The position numbers and the translations under genes were made by a program. The notes under the pieces were generated by a model, which did no database searches, had not been told where the DNA came from, and worked only from the letters and a program-made list of their open reading frames with translations. A DNA stretch of 64,000 bases from Sphingomonas psychrotolerans (GTDB taxonomy: Bacteria > Pseudomonadota > Alphaproteobacteria > Sphingomonadales > Sphingomonadaceae), in the NCBI RefSeq assembly GCF_002796605.1, contig NZ_CP024923.1, forward strand, positions 992,001 to 1,056,000. Direction: 5' to 3'. Shown here piece by piece: positions 19,694 through 27,963 of the stretch (position 1 is the stretch's first letter; each line of letters opens with the position of its first letter).

Positions 19694-20872
19694 CTACCGC
19701 TTTCGGCTCAACTCGCGCATCGCGGCGTCGAGACCTGCCAGCGTCAGCGGGTACATGCGGTCCTGCATCAGCCCGCGGATGAGCTGCACCGACTGGGTGT
19801 AGCCCCAATGTGCTTCGGGAAGGACGTTGAGCCAGATCGCGGCGGGATAGGTGTTGACCAGCCGCTGCATCCAGACGCCGCCCGCCTCCTCGTTGAAATG
19901 CTCGACCGAGCCGCCGGGGTGGCTGATCTCGTAAGCGCTCATCGAGGCATCGCCGACGAAGATCAGTTTATAGTCGTGGCCATATTTGTGGAGCACGTCC
20001 CAGGTGGGCGTGCGCTCGGTGAAGCGGCGGCGATTGTCCTTCCACACGCCTTCGTACGGGCAATTGTGGAAGTAGAAGAATTCTAGATTCTTGAACTCGG
20101 CGGTGGCGGCCGAGAATAGCTCCTCGCAGAGCTTGACGAATGGGTCCATCGAGCCGCCGACGTCGAGGAAGAGCAATAGCTTGACCGCGTTGTGGCGCTC
20201 GGGGCGCATGCGCACATCGAGCCAGCCCTGCTTCGCGGTGCCGTCGATCGTCGCGTCGATGTCGAGCTCGTCGGCGGCGCCTTCGCGGGCGAAGCGGCGC
20301 AGACGGCGCAGCGCGACCTTGATGTTGCGGGTGCCGAGTTCCTTGGTGCTGTCGAGGTTCCTGAACTCGCGCTGGTCCCAGACCTTGAGCGCGCGGCCGT
20401 GCTTGCCCTCGCCGCCTATGCGGACGCCCTCGGGATTGTAGCCGCCATTGCCGAAGGGCGAGGTGCCGCCGGTGCCGATCCACTTGCTGCCGCCCTGGTG
20501 CCGCTCGTGCTGCTCCTCGAGCCGCTGCTTGAGCGTCTCCATTATCTCGTCCCATGAGCCGAGCGACTGGATCGCCGCCATCTCCTCTGGGGTGAGGAAT
20601 TTCTCGGCGATCGCCTTGAGCCATTCCTCGGGGATCTCGGCGGGGGCGACGCCATAATTGGTGGCGATGCCGCGGAAGACCTTGGCGAAGACCTGGTCGA
20701 AGCGATCGAGCAAGCCCTCGTCCTTAACGAAGGTGGCGCGGGCGAGATAATAGAATGCCTCGGGGGTGTGCTCGATCACCTCGCGGTCGAGTGCCTCGAG
20801 CAGGACGAGATGCTCCTTGAGGCTCGCCGGGATGCCTGCGGCGCGCAGCTCGTCGAGGAAGGAGAAGAACAT
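19694..20872 (-). CDS. VWA domain-containing CoxE-like protein
   Basis: A 392-residue protein of the CoxE/VWA type that works with MoxR ATPases in metal-enzyme maturation or protein remodelling. The N-terminal helical region (MFFSFLDELRAAGIPASLKE and following) leads to a VWA domain at about residues 200-390 whose MIDAS-like motif reads DVGGSMD instead of the usual DxSxS (residue two of the motif is glycine-glycine rather than serine). FVGDASMSAYEI and PAAIWLNVLPEAHWGYTQ are further conserved parts. Its MoxR partner is probably the gene at 24022, in the same direction but separated by four genes. Start chosen at MFFSFLDEL because that is the family's normal N-terminus. Confidence 0.88.
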   Translation of the reverse strand: MFFSFLDELRAAGIPASLKEHLVLLEALDREVIEHTPEAFYYLARATFVKDEGLLDRFDQVFAKVFRGIATNYGVAPAEIPEEWLKAIAEKFLTPEEMAAIQSLGSWDEIMETLKQRLEEQHERHQGGSKWIGTGGTSPFGNGGYNPEGVRIGGEGKHGRALKVWDQREFRNLDSTKELGTRNIKVALRRLRRFAREGAADELDIDATIDGTAKQGWLDVRMRPERHNAVKLLLFLDVGGSMDPFVKLCEELFSAATAEFKNLEFFYFHNCPYEGVWKDNRRRFTERTPTWDVLHKYGHDYKLIFVGDASMSAYEISHPGGSVEHFNEEAGGVWMQRLVNTYPAAIWLNVLPEAHWGYTQSVQLIRGLMQDRMYPLTLAGLDAAMRELSRKR

Positions 20873-20882
20873 GGCCGCCCTT

Positions 20883-22277
20883 CTAGGGCTGGCGCTGGTA
20901 GAGCGTCCAGTGGGTGCCCGACATGCCGTGGGCGCGCGCAGCGGCGATCGGAGTGAAGCGGGCGCCGCAGAGCGCGATCGCGCCGGGGGGCTCCTCGCCC
21001 TTGAAGCGATCGGCGAAGAAGAAGGGGGCGGCCGTGCAGTCGGCGAGCTGGACCTTGAGCGGATAATGCGCCGAGGCGGCGGCGGCCTCGAGGGTGGCGA
21101 TGCCGGGCTCGCGATCGAGGAGCAGCACGGTGCCCTGCGGCGCACGGGTCTGCATCGCGCGGATCGCAGCGCCGACATCGCCGCGGCGGTTGATCGCGAG
21201 GTCCATGTCGCAGGCGAGGCTGGCGGCGGTGATCGCGGCGAGCGCGGCGCCGGCCAGCCAGCGTTTCCAGCCGCCAGCGCGCCAGCCGAGCCAGACGAAC
21301 TCGGCGATCAGGATCAGCAGCGCGATACCGACGAGTAGATAGTAACGCGGGTGCGCGACATTGCCCGAGCGGAGCAATACCAGCGCCAGCGGGAAAGCGA
21401 GGATCGCGAGGCGGTGGAAGCCGATGCGCGAGACGCCGGCGGAAGGGGCGAGTATAACGAGCGCCGGGATCGGGGCGAAACACCAGATGCTGACCACCGG
21501 GAAACCGAGCGTGTACTGGACCATCTCGGACACGCCGTGGAGCAGTTCCATCGTGCTGTAGGTATCGTAGCGGCCGAAATTGAAGCCGGTGTGCGCGGCG
21601 GCGGCGCCGAGGATGGTCGCGCCGACGAGGCCGAGCGCGATTGCCGAGGGTAGGAACAGGCGGGTGGTGCCGACCAAAGCCGTCTTGAGCGACTCGCGCT
21701 TCCACAGCGCGAAGAACATCCAGCCAGCGATTGCGCAGAAGCCGAAGACCATGATCAGCTGCGAAAAGGCGCCGAGGAAGAAGCATATCGCCAGCGCGAG
21801 GGCCGGGCTGCGTTCAGCTTCGCCTGCGAGCCATCGGTCGACCAGCAGGATCGCGCTCAGCAGGGCGAGCGACATCGGCGCATAGCCGCGTGCCTCCGAG
21901 CCGAGGGTGACGAGGATGGGGGATATCGCGAACAGCGAAGCCGTGATCAGGCCAAGCGAGGGGCTGCGGCGCGCGCCGATCAAGGCTGCGACGAAGATCG
22001 CGAGCGTCCCCGTGACGATCGAAAGCGCGCGGGCGAGCAGCGGCGGCGCGTCGAAGCCGACCAGCTGCATCCACAGCGAATTGAGATGGTGGTTGTTGTC
22101 GTGGTTGATGTTGAGGAACACGCCGAGCGGGGTGCCGGCGTCGTGCGCCTGCTTCGCCGACCACGCCTCGTCGAGCCAGAGCGCGCCTTGCGCACCGGCG
22201 ATGCGCAAGCCAAGGCCGAGCAGCACGATCGCGCCGAGCAGCCACCAATACCTTCCGTCGACGCGGGCCCCCTGCAT
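20883..22277 (-). CDS. GT-C type glycosyltransferase (GT39/ArnT-like)
   Basis: A 464-residue membrane protein with 10-12 hydrophobic helices. The first periplasmic loop carries WLDEAWSAKQAHD (about residues 34-46), the aspartate-glutamate site typical of GT-C enzymes that use lipid-linked sugars, and NINHDNNHHLNSLWMQL follows. The C-terminal part is a periplasmic domain without a clear catalytic motif. Substrate cannot be deduced. It lies 10 bases upstream of the VWA gene. Confidence 0.8.
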   Translation of the reverse strand: MQGARVDGRYWWLLGAIVLLGLGLRIAGAQGALWLDEAWSAKQAHDAGTPLGVFLNINHDNNHHLNSLWMQLVGFDAPPLLARALSIVTGTLAIFVAALIGARRSPSLGLITASLFAISPILVTLGSEARGYAPMSLALLSAILLVDRWLAGEAERSPALALAICFFLGAFSQLIMVFGFCAIAGWMFFALWKRESLKTALVGTTRLFLPSAIALGLVGATILGAAAAHTGFNFGRYDTYSTMELLHGVSEMVQYTLGFPVVSIWCFAPIPALVILAPSAGVSRIGFHRLAILAFPLALVLLRSGNVAHPRYYLLVGIALLILIAEFVWLGWRAGGWKRWLAGAALAAITAASLACDMDLAINRRGDVGAAIRAMQTRAPQGTVLLLDREPGIATLEAAAASAHYPLKVQLADCTAAPFFFADRFKGEEPPGAIALCGARFTPIAAARAHGMSGTHWTLYQRQP

Positions 22278-22314
22278 GCCGGTATTATTGCTTCAGCGCT
22301 GCAGGGCGCACAAG

Positions 22315-22890
22315 TCAGCGGGCATAGGCGTCGATCAGCGAGCCGACATAATCGGGCTGGCGGCTGCTCAGTTCGGCCGCGGGGCGGGCGGGGCGGACTG
22401 CCTTGCCGGCGGCCGGATCGGGCAGGCCGTAGATGAAGCCGTGCGCGGGATAGATCGAGCTGCCGAGCCCATTGGTGTCGCGGTACCAGACCTTGACCTG
22501 GCTCCAGTCGCCGCGCGGCGAGACGTCAAACAGCGTGACGTCCTGCTCGGCATGGCCACGCGCGCCGTTGAGCCGCGACCAATTGGCATGGGTAACCATC
22601 AGCACGCGCTTTTCGACGATGCGGCTGACTACCGCGACATGGCCGAGGGGGAGGCGGGCGCTCTTCGCGAAGGCGAGAACGGCGCCGATGCGGGGTTTCT
22701 GCCCGCGCTGATAGCGACCATCGGCTTGCGCCCACCACGTCCACGCGTCGCCATATATCTGGATGCCCGAGGCGGCGCGCGCGAACGGCACGCACTGACC
22801 GACATATTCGAGCAGCGATTGCGCCTGCACGGGAACGGCCGCCAGCGTGGCGGCGGCGAGCAGGACTGAGAACGCGAAGCTACGACGCAT
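22315..22890 (-). CDS. secreted CHAP-domain peptidoglycan amidase
   Basis: A 191-residue protein with a signal peptide (residues 1-25, ending VPVQAQ) and a CHAP domain. The catalytic cysteine is in GQCVPFARAASG (about C33), the histidine in LPLGHVAVVSRI (about H84), with HANWSR after it. Such domains cut amide or peptide bonds in peptidoglycan. A TTAA-N7-TTAA CtrA-type box lies 51 bases upstream of the start, and a GATACCC/GGGTATC inverted repeat (22907-22931) lies in the leader. The start is taken as the ATG that gives the signal peptide, though an open frame continues upstream. Confidence 0.88.
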   Translation of the reverse strand: MRRSFAFSVLLAAATLAAVPVQAQSLLEYVGQCVPFARAASGIQIYGDAWTWWAQADGRYQRGQKPRIGAVLAFAKSARLPLGHVAVVSRIVEKRVLMVTHANWSRLNGARGHAEQDVTLFDVSPRGDWSQVKVWYRDTNGLGSSIYPAHGFIYGLPDPAAGKAVRPARPAAELSSRQPDYVGSLIDAYAR

Positions 22891-22940
22891 ACAGGGTACC
22901 GTTACAGATACCCCCCCAAGCACCGGGTATCGGGAAGCAG

Positions 22941-22955
22941 TTAAAAATGGGTTAA
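22941..22955. promoter_or_regulatory. CtrA-type box upstream of the CHAP amidase
   Basis: TTAA-AAATGGG-TTAA, followed by C, matches the full alphaproteobacterial CtrA consensus TTAA-N7-TTAAC. It is 51 bases upstream of the CHAP start and just beyond the stop of 22970, a sensible promoter position for that gene. Function is inferred from match and place only. Confidence 0.5.
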
Positions 22956-22969
22956 CCGTCTTTGTGGCT

Positions 22970-23602
22970 TCATTCCCCGCCCGGAATGCGGCCGGCGATG
23001 GCCGCGCGTGCCAATGCGAGCCGGTGCGCGAGCAGATCGGCTGTCGGCACGCCGAGACCAAAGGCATTTGCGGAGGCTATCGCCTGTTCGAGCAACCCGG
23101 CATCTTCCTCGGGGTCGCCGAGATAGCCGCACGGCAGTTCGTGCTGCGCATAGTCGGTCCAGTCGAGCACCGCGCGCACGAAGACGCGGCCAATCATCGC
23201 GTTCGCCGGCGCGAGCGCCACCGCGGCGCGGTAGCGATCGACCGGCTGCGCTCCGGAGGGATCGCCGAGGACGGCGAGCAGCAATTGCGCTTCCGCATCG
23301 CCCGGCTCGTTGTGGGCCTGTTCAGCGGCGGCCGGAGCCAATAGTCGCCGGATGAGCGGGGCGGGCACGCGCGGACTGCGCTGTTCATGGCCCGACGCAC
23401 GCATGACCCATTTCGCGAAGGCGACGCGCTCGGCGAGGGACCAGTCCGCGGCGTCGGCCAGGAAGCCGTCGAGCACTTGAAACGCCTCGGCGCGAAGCCC
23501 GCGTGCGCGAAGGCCGCAATAATCGGCGTAGCCGCGCCACCGCGGCTCAACTTCGGCCGCGCGGCTCGTTTCGGTTAGCGCGTCCAGGTTTTCCGGGGGC
23601 AT
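22970..23602 (-). CDS. conserved hypothetical helical protein
   Basis: A 210-residue soluble protein, alanine- and leucine-rich and mostly helical. No signal peptide, membrane segment or catalytic motif is visible. Segments such as AERVAFAKWVMRASGH and DRYRAAVALAPANAMIGRVF resemble helical repeat (TPR-like) architecture. Its ATG directly abuts the stop of the GFA protein gene, so it belongs to the moxR operon. Confidence 0.7.
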   Translation of the reverse strand: MPPENLDALTETSRAAEVEPRWRGYADYCGLRARGLRAEAFQVLDGFLADAADWSLAERVAFAKWVMRASGHEQRSPRVPAPLIRRLLAPAAAEQAHNEPGDAEAQLLLAVLGDPSGAQPVDRYRAAVALAPANAMIGRVFVRAVLDWTDYAQHELPCGYLGDPEEDAGLLEQAIASANAFGLGVPTADLLAHRLALARAAIAGRIPGGE

Positions 23603-24025
23603 TCAGGCAGTCGGCGGCGGGGGTGGCTGGCGGGGGAACACTTCGAGCTTGGGGTCGATCACTGCCCAGGCGGGCGCATCCTCGGTCCAGATCGCGACTT
23701 GCGGGGCGAGATCGTTGGGCACGTCGAGGAAGCCGAGCCGCAAGGTGCGGAATTGCGGGCGTGCCGAGGATCTGCCCATCACCTGGGTGCCGCACTTGCC
23801 GCAAAAGCTCTGGGTGAGCGTGTTGCCACTCGCCGCGACATAGGAAGTTTCGGTGAGGTCGCCGTGGATCGTCAAGTCATCGGTGGCGAACATGGCATTG
23901 GTGGTCGGCGAGCCGGCGGCAATCTGCTGGCATTGGCGGCACCAGCATTGGCGGACCTGGATCGCGTCGCCCGCGATCGCCGCAGTGACCGCGCCGCAGG
24001 CGCAGCGTCCGGTGTAGCGGCTCAT
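23603..24025 (-). CDS. GFA family (Mss4-like) zinc protein
   Basis: A 140-residue protein with the zinc cysteines of the glutathione-dependent formaldehyde-activating (GFA)/Mss4 fold: GRCACGAVT near the N-terminus (C8, C10), VRQCWCRQCQQIAAGSP (about 27-34) and QSFCGKCGTQVMGR (about 94-103). These proteins bind zinc; a true S-hydroxymethyl-glutathione synthase activity is proven for few. It overlaps the moxR stop by four bases. Confidence 0.85.
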   Translation of the reverse strand: MSRYTGRCACGAVTAAIAGDAIQVRQCWCRQCQQIAAGSPTTNAMFATDDLTIHGDLTETSYVAASGNTLTQSFCGKCGTQVMGRSSARPQFRTLRLGFLDVPNDLAPQVAIWTEDAPAWAVIDPKLEVFPRQPPPPPTA

Positions 24026-24867
24026 TTGGTCTGCCTCCGGCTCATGAAGGCGAGGCGCTCGAACAGCATCACGTCCTGCTCGTTCTTGAGCAATGCGCCG
24101 TGGAGCGGCGGAATCGCCTTGCTCGGGTCCTTAGACTGGAGCACGTCGAGCGGCATTTCTTCGTGGAGAAGTAGTTTGAGCCAGTCGAGCAATTCGGACG
24201 TGCTCGGCTTCTTCTTGAGGCCGGGTACCTCGCGAATGTCGTAGAAGATGTCCATCGCCTTCGCGACGAGGACCTTCTGGATGCCGGGGAAATGGACGTC
24301 GATGATCGCCTGCATCGTGGCGCGATCGGGGAATTTGATATAGTGGAAGAAGCAGCGCCGCAGGAAAGCGTCGGGCAGTTCCTTCTCGTTGTTTGAGGTG
24401 ATCACTACGATCGGGCGCTCGGCGGCGCGGACCATTTCCTTCGTCTCGTAGACGTGGAATTCCATGCGATCGAGCTCCTGGAGCAAGTCGTTGGGGAATT
24501 CGATATCGGCCTTGTCGATCTCGTCGATCAGCAGGACGGGGACTTGCGGGGCAGTGAACGCCTCCCACAATTTGCCCTTGCGGATATAATTGGCGATGTC
24601 GTGGACTCGCTCGTCGCCGAGCTGGCCGTCGCGCAGCCGGGCGACCGCGTCATACTCGTAGAGGCCCTGCTGCGCCTTGGTAGTCGACTTGACGTTCCAC
24701 TCGATCAGCGGGGCGCCCACCGCTTTCGCTATTTCATAAGCGAGGACGGTCTTGCCGGTGCCCGGCTCGCCCTTGACGAGCAGCGGGCGGCGGAGCGTGA
24801 CGGCCGCGTTGACGGCGACCTTGAGGTCCTCCGTCGCGACATAGCTTTGGGTACCTTCGAAGCGCAT
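24022..24867 (-). CDS. MoxR family AAA+ ATPase
   Basis: A 281-residue AAA+ ATPase of the MoxR class. The Walker A motif is GEPGTGKTVLAYEIA (about residues 36-50), Walker B is VPVLLIDEIDKADIEFPND (about 107-125), and sensor 1 is VITSNNEKELPDAFLRRC (about 150-167), which also contains the arginine finger region. MoxR proteins act with VWA proteins to activate metal-containing enzymes or to fold cell envelope proteins; the VWA gene at 19694 is the probable partner. It is the first well-defined gene of a run that continues with GFA and 22970. Confidence 0.93.
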   Translation of the reverse strand: MRFEGTQSYVATEDLKVAVNAAVTLRRPLLVKGEPGTGKTVLAYEIAKAVGAPLIEWNVKSTTKAQQGLYEYDAVARLRDGQLGDERVHDIANYIRKGKLWEAFTAPQVPVLLIDEIDKADIEFPNDLLQELDRMEFHVYETKEMVRAAERPIVVITSNNEKELPDAFLRRCFFHYIKFPDRATMQAIIDVHFPGIQKVLVAKAMDIFYDIREVPGLKKKPSTSELLDWLKLLLHEEMPLDVLQSKDPSKAIPPLHGALLKNEQDVMLFERLAFMSRRQTK

Positions 24868-24906
24868 GGACGCTTCCTAGGAGGGCAGGGTGCTCCCGCG
24901 CAAGCT

Positions 24907-25572
24907 TCAGGCGCGAGCGCGGGCGCTGGCGCGGGATTCGAGCAAGTCCCACAGACCGCGATGCTGGGCGAAGACCTGTTGCGCGCCGAACAGCATCGCG
25001 CGTTCCATCGCGCCTTCGCGGGCGAGCGCGTCGACGACGCTGACCGTCTCTTCGGCTAGCGGGAGAGTCGAGACGGGGACGGTGAGGCCCAGTCGTGCGG
25101 CGACGGCGTCGAGCACCGCGCGGATCGTCGCCCAGTCGATCGCCAGCGCGAGCGCGGCACCGGCGGCGCAGCCGGCACGATCGGACTGGGCGAGCATGTC
25201 GAGCGCATGGCGCTGTGCCTGTGCGGCGGCCTCCGATTCCGAATGGCCGGGAGTGCTGGGCAGCGGCCCGGCGGCGGCGACGATGCGGACGAGATAGGCG
25301 CGTTCGGTGGAAAAGGCATTTGCCGCGGCCTCGAGCCAGTCACGCTCGAGCGAGACCCGGGCATGATCGAGCGCATAATCCACGACTCCCGGATGGCGGC
25401 CATGGAGCACGCAGATGAAATGCGCGGCATCGGCAAGGTCGCGCAGGGGCTCGGGATGGCGGGCGATGCGCTGGAGCCAGGGGTGATTCGCGCTGCCATC
25501 GGAGGCGACGAGCGATCCCATTGCTCCCCATGTGCCACCGAGACGGGCAATCTGTGCGGTATCGAACGGCAT
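24907..25572 (-). CDS. hypothetical helical protein
   Basis: A 221-residue soluble protein, rich in alanine and mostly helical. Fragments such as DAAHFICVLHGRHPGVVDYA and LVRIVAAAGPLPSTPGHSES are striking but I do not recognise a family. It lies 40 bases upstream of moxR in the same direction and may be the first gene of that transcript. Confidence 0.65.
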   Translation of the reverse strand: MPFDTAQIARLGGTWGAMGSLVASDGSANHPWLQRIARHPEPLRDLADAAHFICVLHGRHPGVVDYALDHARVSLERDWLEAAANAFSTERAYLVRIVAAAGPLPSTPGHSESEAAAQAQRHALDMLAQSDRAGCAAGAALALAIDWATIRAVLDAVAARLGLTVPVSTLPLAEETVSVVDALAREGAMERAMLFGAQQVFAQHRGLWDLLESRASARARA

Positions 25573-25709
25573 ATGCCCCCATATTCCTGAGATACCGGAA
25601 GTACCGGTGCGCCCTTATGCAAGCCGGGGGTATACCGAAGCACGTAAATACGTGGTTGATGCCGAATTTACTATTTGGCGCGGGATTGTGGGTGGGCGCT
25701 CGCCCTGCC

Positions 25710-26921
25710 TCACCAGTTGAACATCGTCCCGTCCTCGAGCCGGTTCACCGGGAGATAGGCGCGCTTATATTCGTATTTCGCAGCCAGTGCTTCGTCGATG
25801 TCAACCCCCAGGCCGGGCTTGTCGCCGGGGTGCATCAGGCCGTTCGACAGCGAATATGCATGCGGGAACACTGCGTCGGTCTCTTCAGTGTGGCGCATAT
25901 ATTCCTGGATGCCGAAATTGGGCACCGACAGCCCGAAATTGAGCGCCGCCGCCATGCTGACCGGCGAAAGATCGGTGGCGCCGTGGCAGCCGGTGCGGAC
26001 CTGATAGAGATCGGCGAGGCCCGCAATACGGCGCAGATGGGTGATGCCGCCGGCATGGACGACGGTGGCGCGGATAAAGTCGATCAGCTGCTCCTCGATC
26101 AGTTGCTTGGCGTCCCAGATCGAATTGAAGATCTCCCCCACCGCGAGCGGAGTGGTGGTATGCTGGCGGATAAGGCGGAAGCCGGCCTGATTCTCGGCGG
26201 GCGTCGCGTCCTCGAGCCAGAACAGGCGATAGGGCTCGAGATCCTTGCCGAGCCGGCCGGCCTCGATCGGCGTCAGCCGGTGGTGGACGTCGTGGAGCAA
26301 ATGGACATCCCAGCCGAGCTGGTCCCGCGCGGTCTCGAACAGCTCGGGGACGTGGCGCATATATTTCGAGGTCGACCACAAGGTCTCCTCGGGGAGCGAG
26401 CCCTTGGCGGGCTCGTAATAGAAGCGCTCGCCCGAGACGCCATACGTCGCGGCGAGGCCGGGGACGCCCGACTGGAGTCGCACTGCCTTGTAGCCCTGTT
26501 CGAGATATTCGCGTGCGCGCTCGATCGTCTCGGCCACGTCCGTGCCATTGGCATGACCATAGACCATGCAGCCTTCGCGCGCCGCGCCGCCGAGCAACTG
26601 ATAGACCGGCAGCCCGGCGATCTTGCCCTTGATGTCCCACAACGCCATGTCGACCGCGGCGATCGCCGACATCGTCACCGGGCCGCGGCGCCAGTACGCG
26701 CCCTTGTAGAGATATTGCCAGATGTCCTCGATCGCGTGCGCGTCGCGGCCGATCAGGCAGGGGATGACGTGATCCTCGAGATAGCTCGCCACTGCCAGCT
26801 CGCGGCCGTTCAAGGTCGCGTCGCCCACGCCGTACATGCCTTCGTCGGTCTCGATTTTGAGCGTCACGAAATTGCGGCCGGGGCAGGTTACGATCACGCG
26901 CGCGGAAGTGATGCGGGGCAA
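25710..26921 (-). CDS. manD: D-mannonate dehydratase (enolase superfamily)
   Basis: A 403-residue member of the ManD branch of the mandelate racemase/enolase family, which removes water from D-mannonate to give 2-keto-3-deoxygluconate in hexuronate breakdown. The N-terminal capping domain ends near residue 115 ([13 protein letters not shown], with the invariant ALWDIKGK). The barrel shows [12 protein letters not shown] with the metal ligand aspartate (about 210), FWLEDATP with its glutamate (about 236), [11 protein letters not shown] (about 262) and [18 protein letters not shown] (about 310). A full set of three carboxylate ligands is present. The divergent GntR regulator and the shared palindrome make induction by a uronate likely. 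No other uronate genes are in the window. Confidence 0.92.
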   Translation of the reverse strand: MPRITSARVIVTCPGRNFVTLKIETDEGMYGVGDATLNGRELAVASYLEDHVIPCLIGRDAHAIEDIWQYLYKGAYWRRGPVTMSAIAAVDMALWDIKGKIAGLPVYQLLGGAAREGCMVYGHANGTDVAETIERAREYLEQGYKAVRLQSGVPGLAATYGVSGERFYYEPAKGSLPEETLWSTSKYMRHVPELFETARDQLGWDVHLLHDVHHRLTPIEAGRLGKDLEPYRLFWLEDATPAENQAGFRLIRQHTTTPLAVGEIFNSIWDAKQLIEEQLIDFIRATVVHAGGITHLRRIAGLADLYQVRTGCHGATDLSPVSMAAALNFGLSVPNFGIQEYMRHTEETDAVFPHAYSLSNGLMHPGDKPGLGVDIDEALAAKYEYKRAYLPVNRLEDGTMFNW

Positions 26922-26939
26922 GGGGATTCCTCGAAAAGT

Positions 26940-26951
26940 GGTCAGGCCAAT
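26940..26951. promoter_or_regulatory. GntR/FCD-type operator between manD and the regulator
   Basis: GGTCAGGCCAAT is close to the TTGGTCTGACCAA-type palindrome recognised by FCD-type GntR regulators (read on the other strand it is ATTGGCCTGACC). It lies in the divergent 82-base gap, 19 bases from the manD start and 53 from the regulator start. An identical inverted copy is at 27776. Confidence 0.55.
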
Positions 26952-27003
26952 ATCTCCTTGTGACCGCTATGCTGTCAACCTAGGGTGGCGCGGTGAGGAC
27001 GTT

Positions 27004-27774
27004 ATGAAGATCAAGGGCAACAAGCTGTATCAGCGCGTCGCGGCGTCGATCACCGCGGCGATCGAGGCGGGGCGCTGGTCGCCCGGCACGCGGCTGCCCG
27101 GCGAGCGCGATCTTGCCGAGGAATATGGCGTCAGCCGCCCGACGATCCGCGAGGCGATGATCGCGCTCGAGATGAAGGGCTGGATCGAAGCGCGGCACGG
27201 CTCAGGCCTGTACGTCACGCTCCGCGACCATGGCACCGGGCAGCGTGAGGATGCGCTCAACTTCGATGTCGGGGCGTTCGACCTGACCGAGGCGCGCATC
27301 CTGTTCGAAGGCGAGGCGGTGGCGCTGGCGGCGGTGTCGATCACCGACGAGCAGCTCGACGAGATCGATGCGCTGCTGGTGGAAATGGCGGCGGAGGATT
27401 CGAACGAACCCTCGGTGATGGACGCCGACCACCGCTTTCACCTCGCGATCGCCAATGCGACGGGCAATGCCGCGATCCGTAGCGTGATCGAATATCTGTG
27501 GGAACTGCGCACAAGATCGCCGTTGGCGGCGAATATGTTCGCGCGCGCGAAACGCGGCGGGATCACTCCGCGAGTGGAGGAGCATCGGCCGATCGTCGCG
27601 GCACTGCGCGCACGCGATCCGCACGCGGCGCGCACCGCGATGCGGCGCCATCTGCGCGGAGTGGTCGACGATCTGCTCGAGGCGACCGAGCTCGAGGTGA
27701 TGGAGCGCGCGCGCAGCGAGCTGGACGCGCGTCGGGACAGCGTGGCGCGGCGGTTGAAGATCGGGTCGGTTTAG
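27004..27774 (+). CDS. GntR family (FadR/FCD type) transcriptional regulator
   Basis: A 256-residue regulator. The winged helix domain (residues 1-75) has RVAASITAAIEAGRWSPGTR, LPGERDLAEEYGVSRPTIRE and an arginine-rich wing; the C-terminal FCD domain has EARILFEGEAVALAA, MDADHRFHLAIANATGN (D..H metal ligands) and EEHRPIVAALRARDPHAAR with the conserved histidine. It resembles UxuR/ExuR-type regulators of uronate use and is divergent from manD, so it most likely represses manD and itself until a sugar acid binds. Start chosen at ATG 27004, which gives the usual N-terminus MKIKGNKLYQRVA. Confidence 0.93.
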   Translation: MKIKGNKLYQRVAASITAAIEAGRWSPGTRLPGERDLAEEYGVSRPTIREAMIALEMKGWIEARHGSGLYVTLRDHGTGQREDALNFDVGAFDLTEARILFEGEAVALAAVSITDEQLDEIDALLVEMAAEDSNEPSVMDADHRFHLAIANATGNAAIRSVIEYLWELRTRSPLAANMFARAKRGGITPRVEEHRPIVAALRARDPHAARTAMRRHLRGVVDDLLEATELEVMERARSELDARRDSVARRLKIGSV

Positions 27775-27775
27775 A

Positions 27776-27787
27776 ATTGGCCTGACC
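27776..27787. promoter_or_regulatory. second copy of the GntR operator downstream of the regulator
   Basis: ATTGGCCTGACC, an exact inverted copy of the 12-base sequence at 26940-26951. It starts one base after the TAG of the regulator and faces into the AT-rich insert. No uronate gene follows now, so it may be what remains of the promoter of a neighbouring target gene. Confidence 0.5.
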
Positions 27788-27939
27788 GGCGTCGTCCCTC
27801 AGGATAAGAGCGGGTCCAATTTCCTACCAGTACCATCGAGGATCTAGTCCCAGAATACTGCGAGGCTGCCGTCTCAAAGCGCGTCACTTGCGCATGCTGA
27901 GCCGTGGCTTATGGTTTGCATCGTGACTGGGGAGCCAAG

Positions 27940-27963
27940 ATGGCAACGATGGCAGTGGCATAA
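27940..27963 (+). other. possible seven-codon leader peptide
   Basis: ATG at 27940 with GGGGAG before it gives MATMAVA and ends in TAA whose last base is the A of the next ATG (TAATG at 27961-27965). The Shine-Dalgarno-like sequence fits this short frame rather than the following gene, so the following gene could be translated by coupling. It may equally be chance. Confidence 0.25.
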
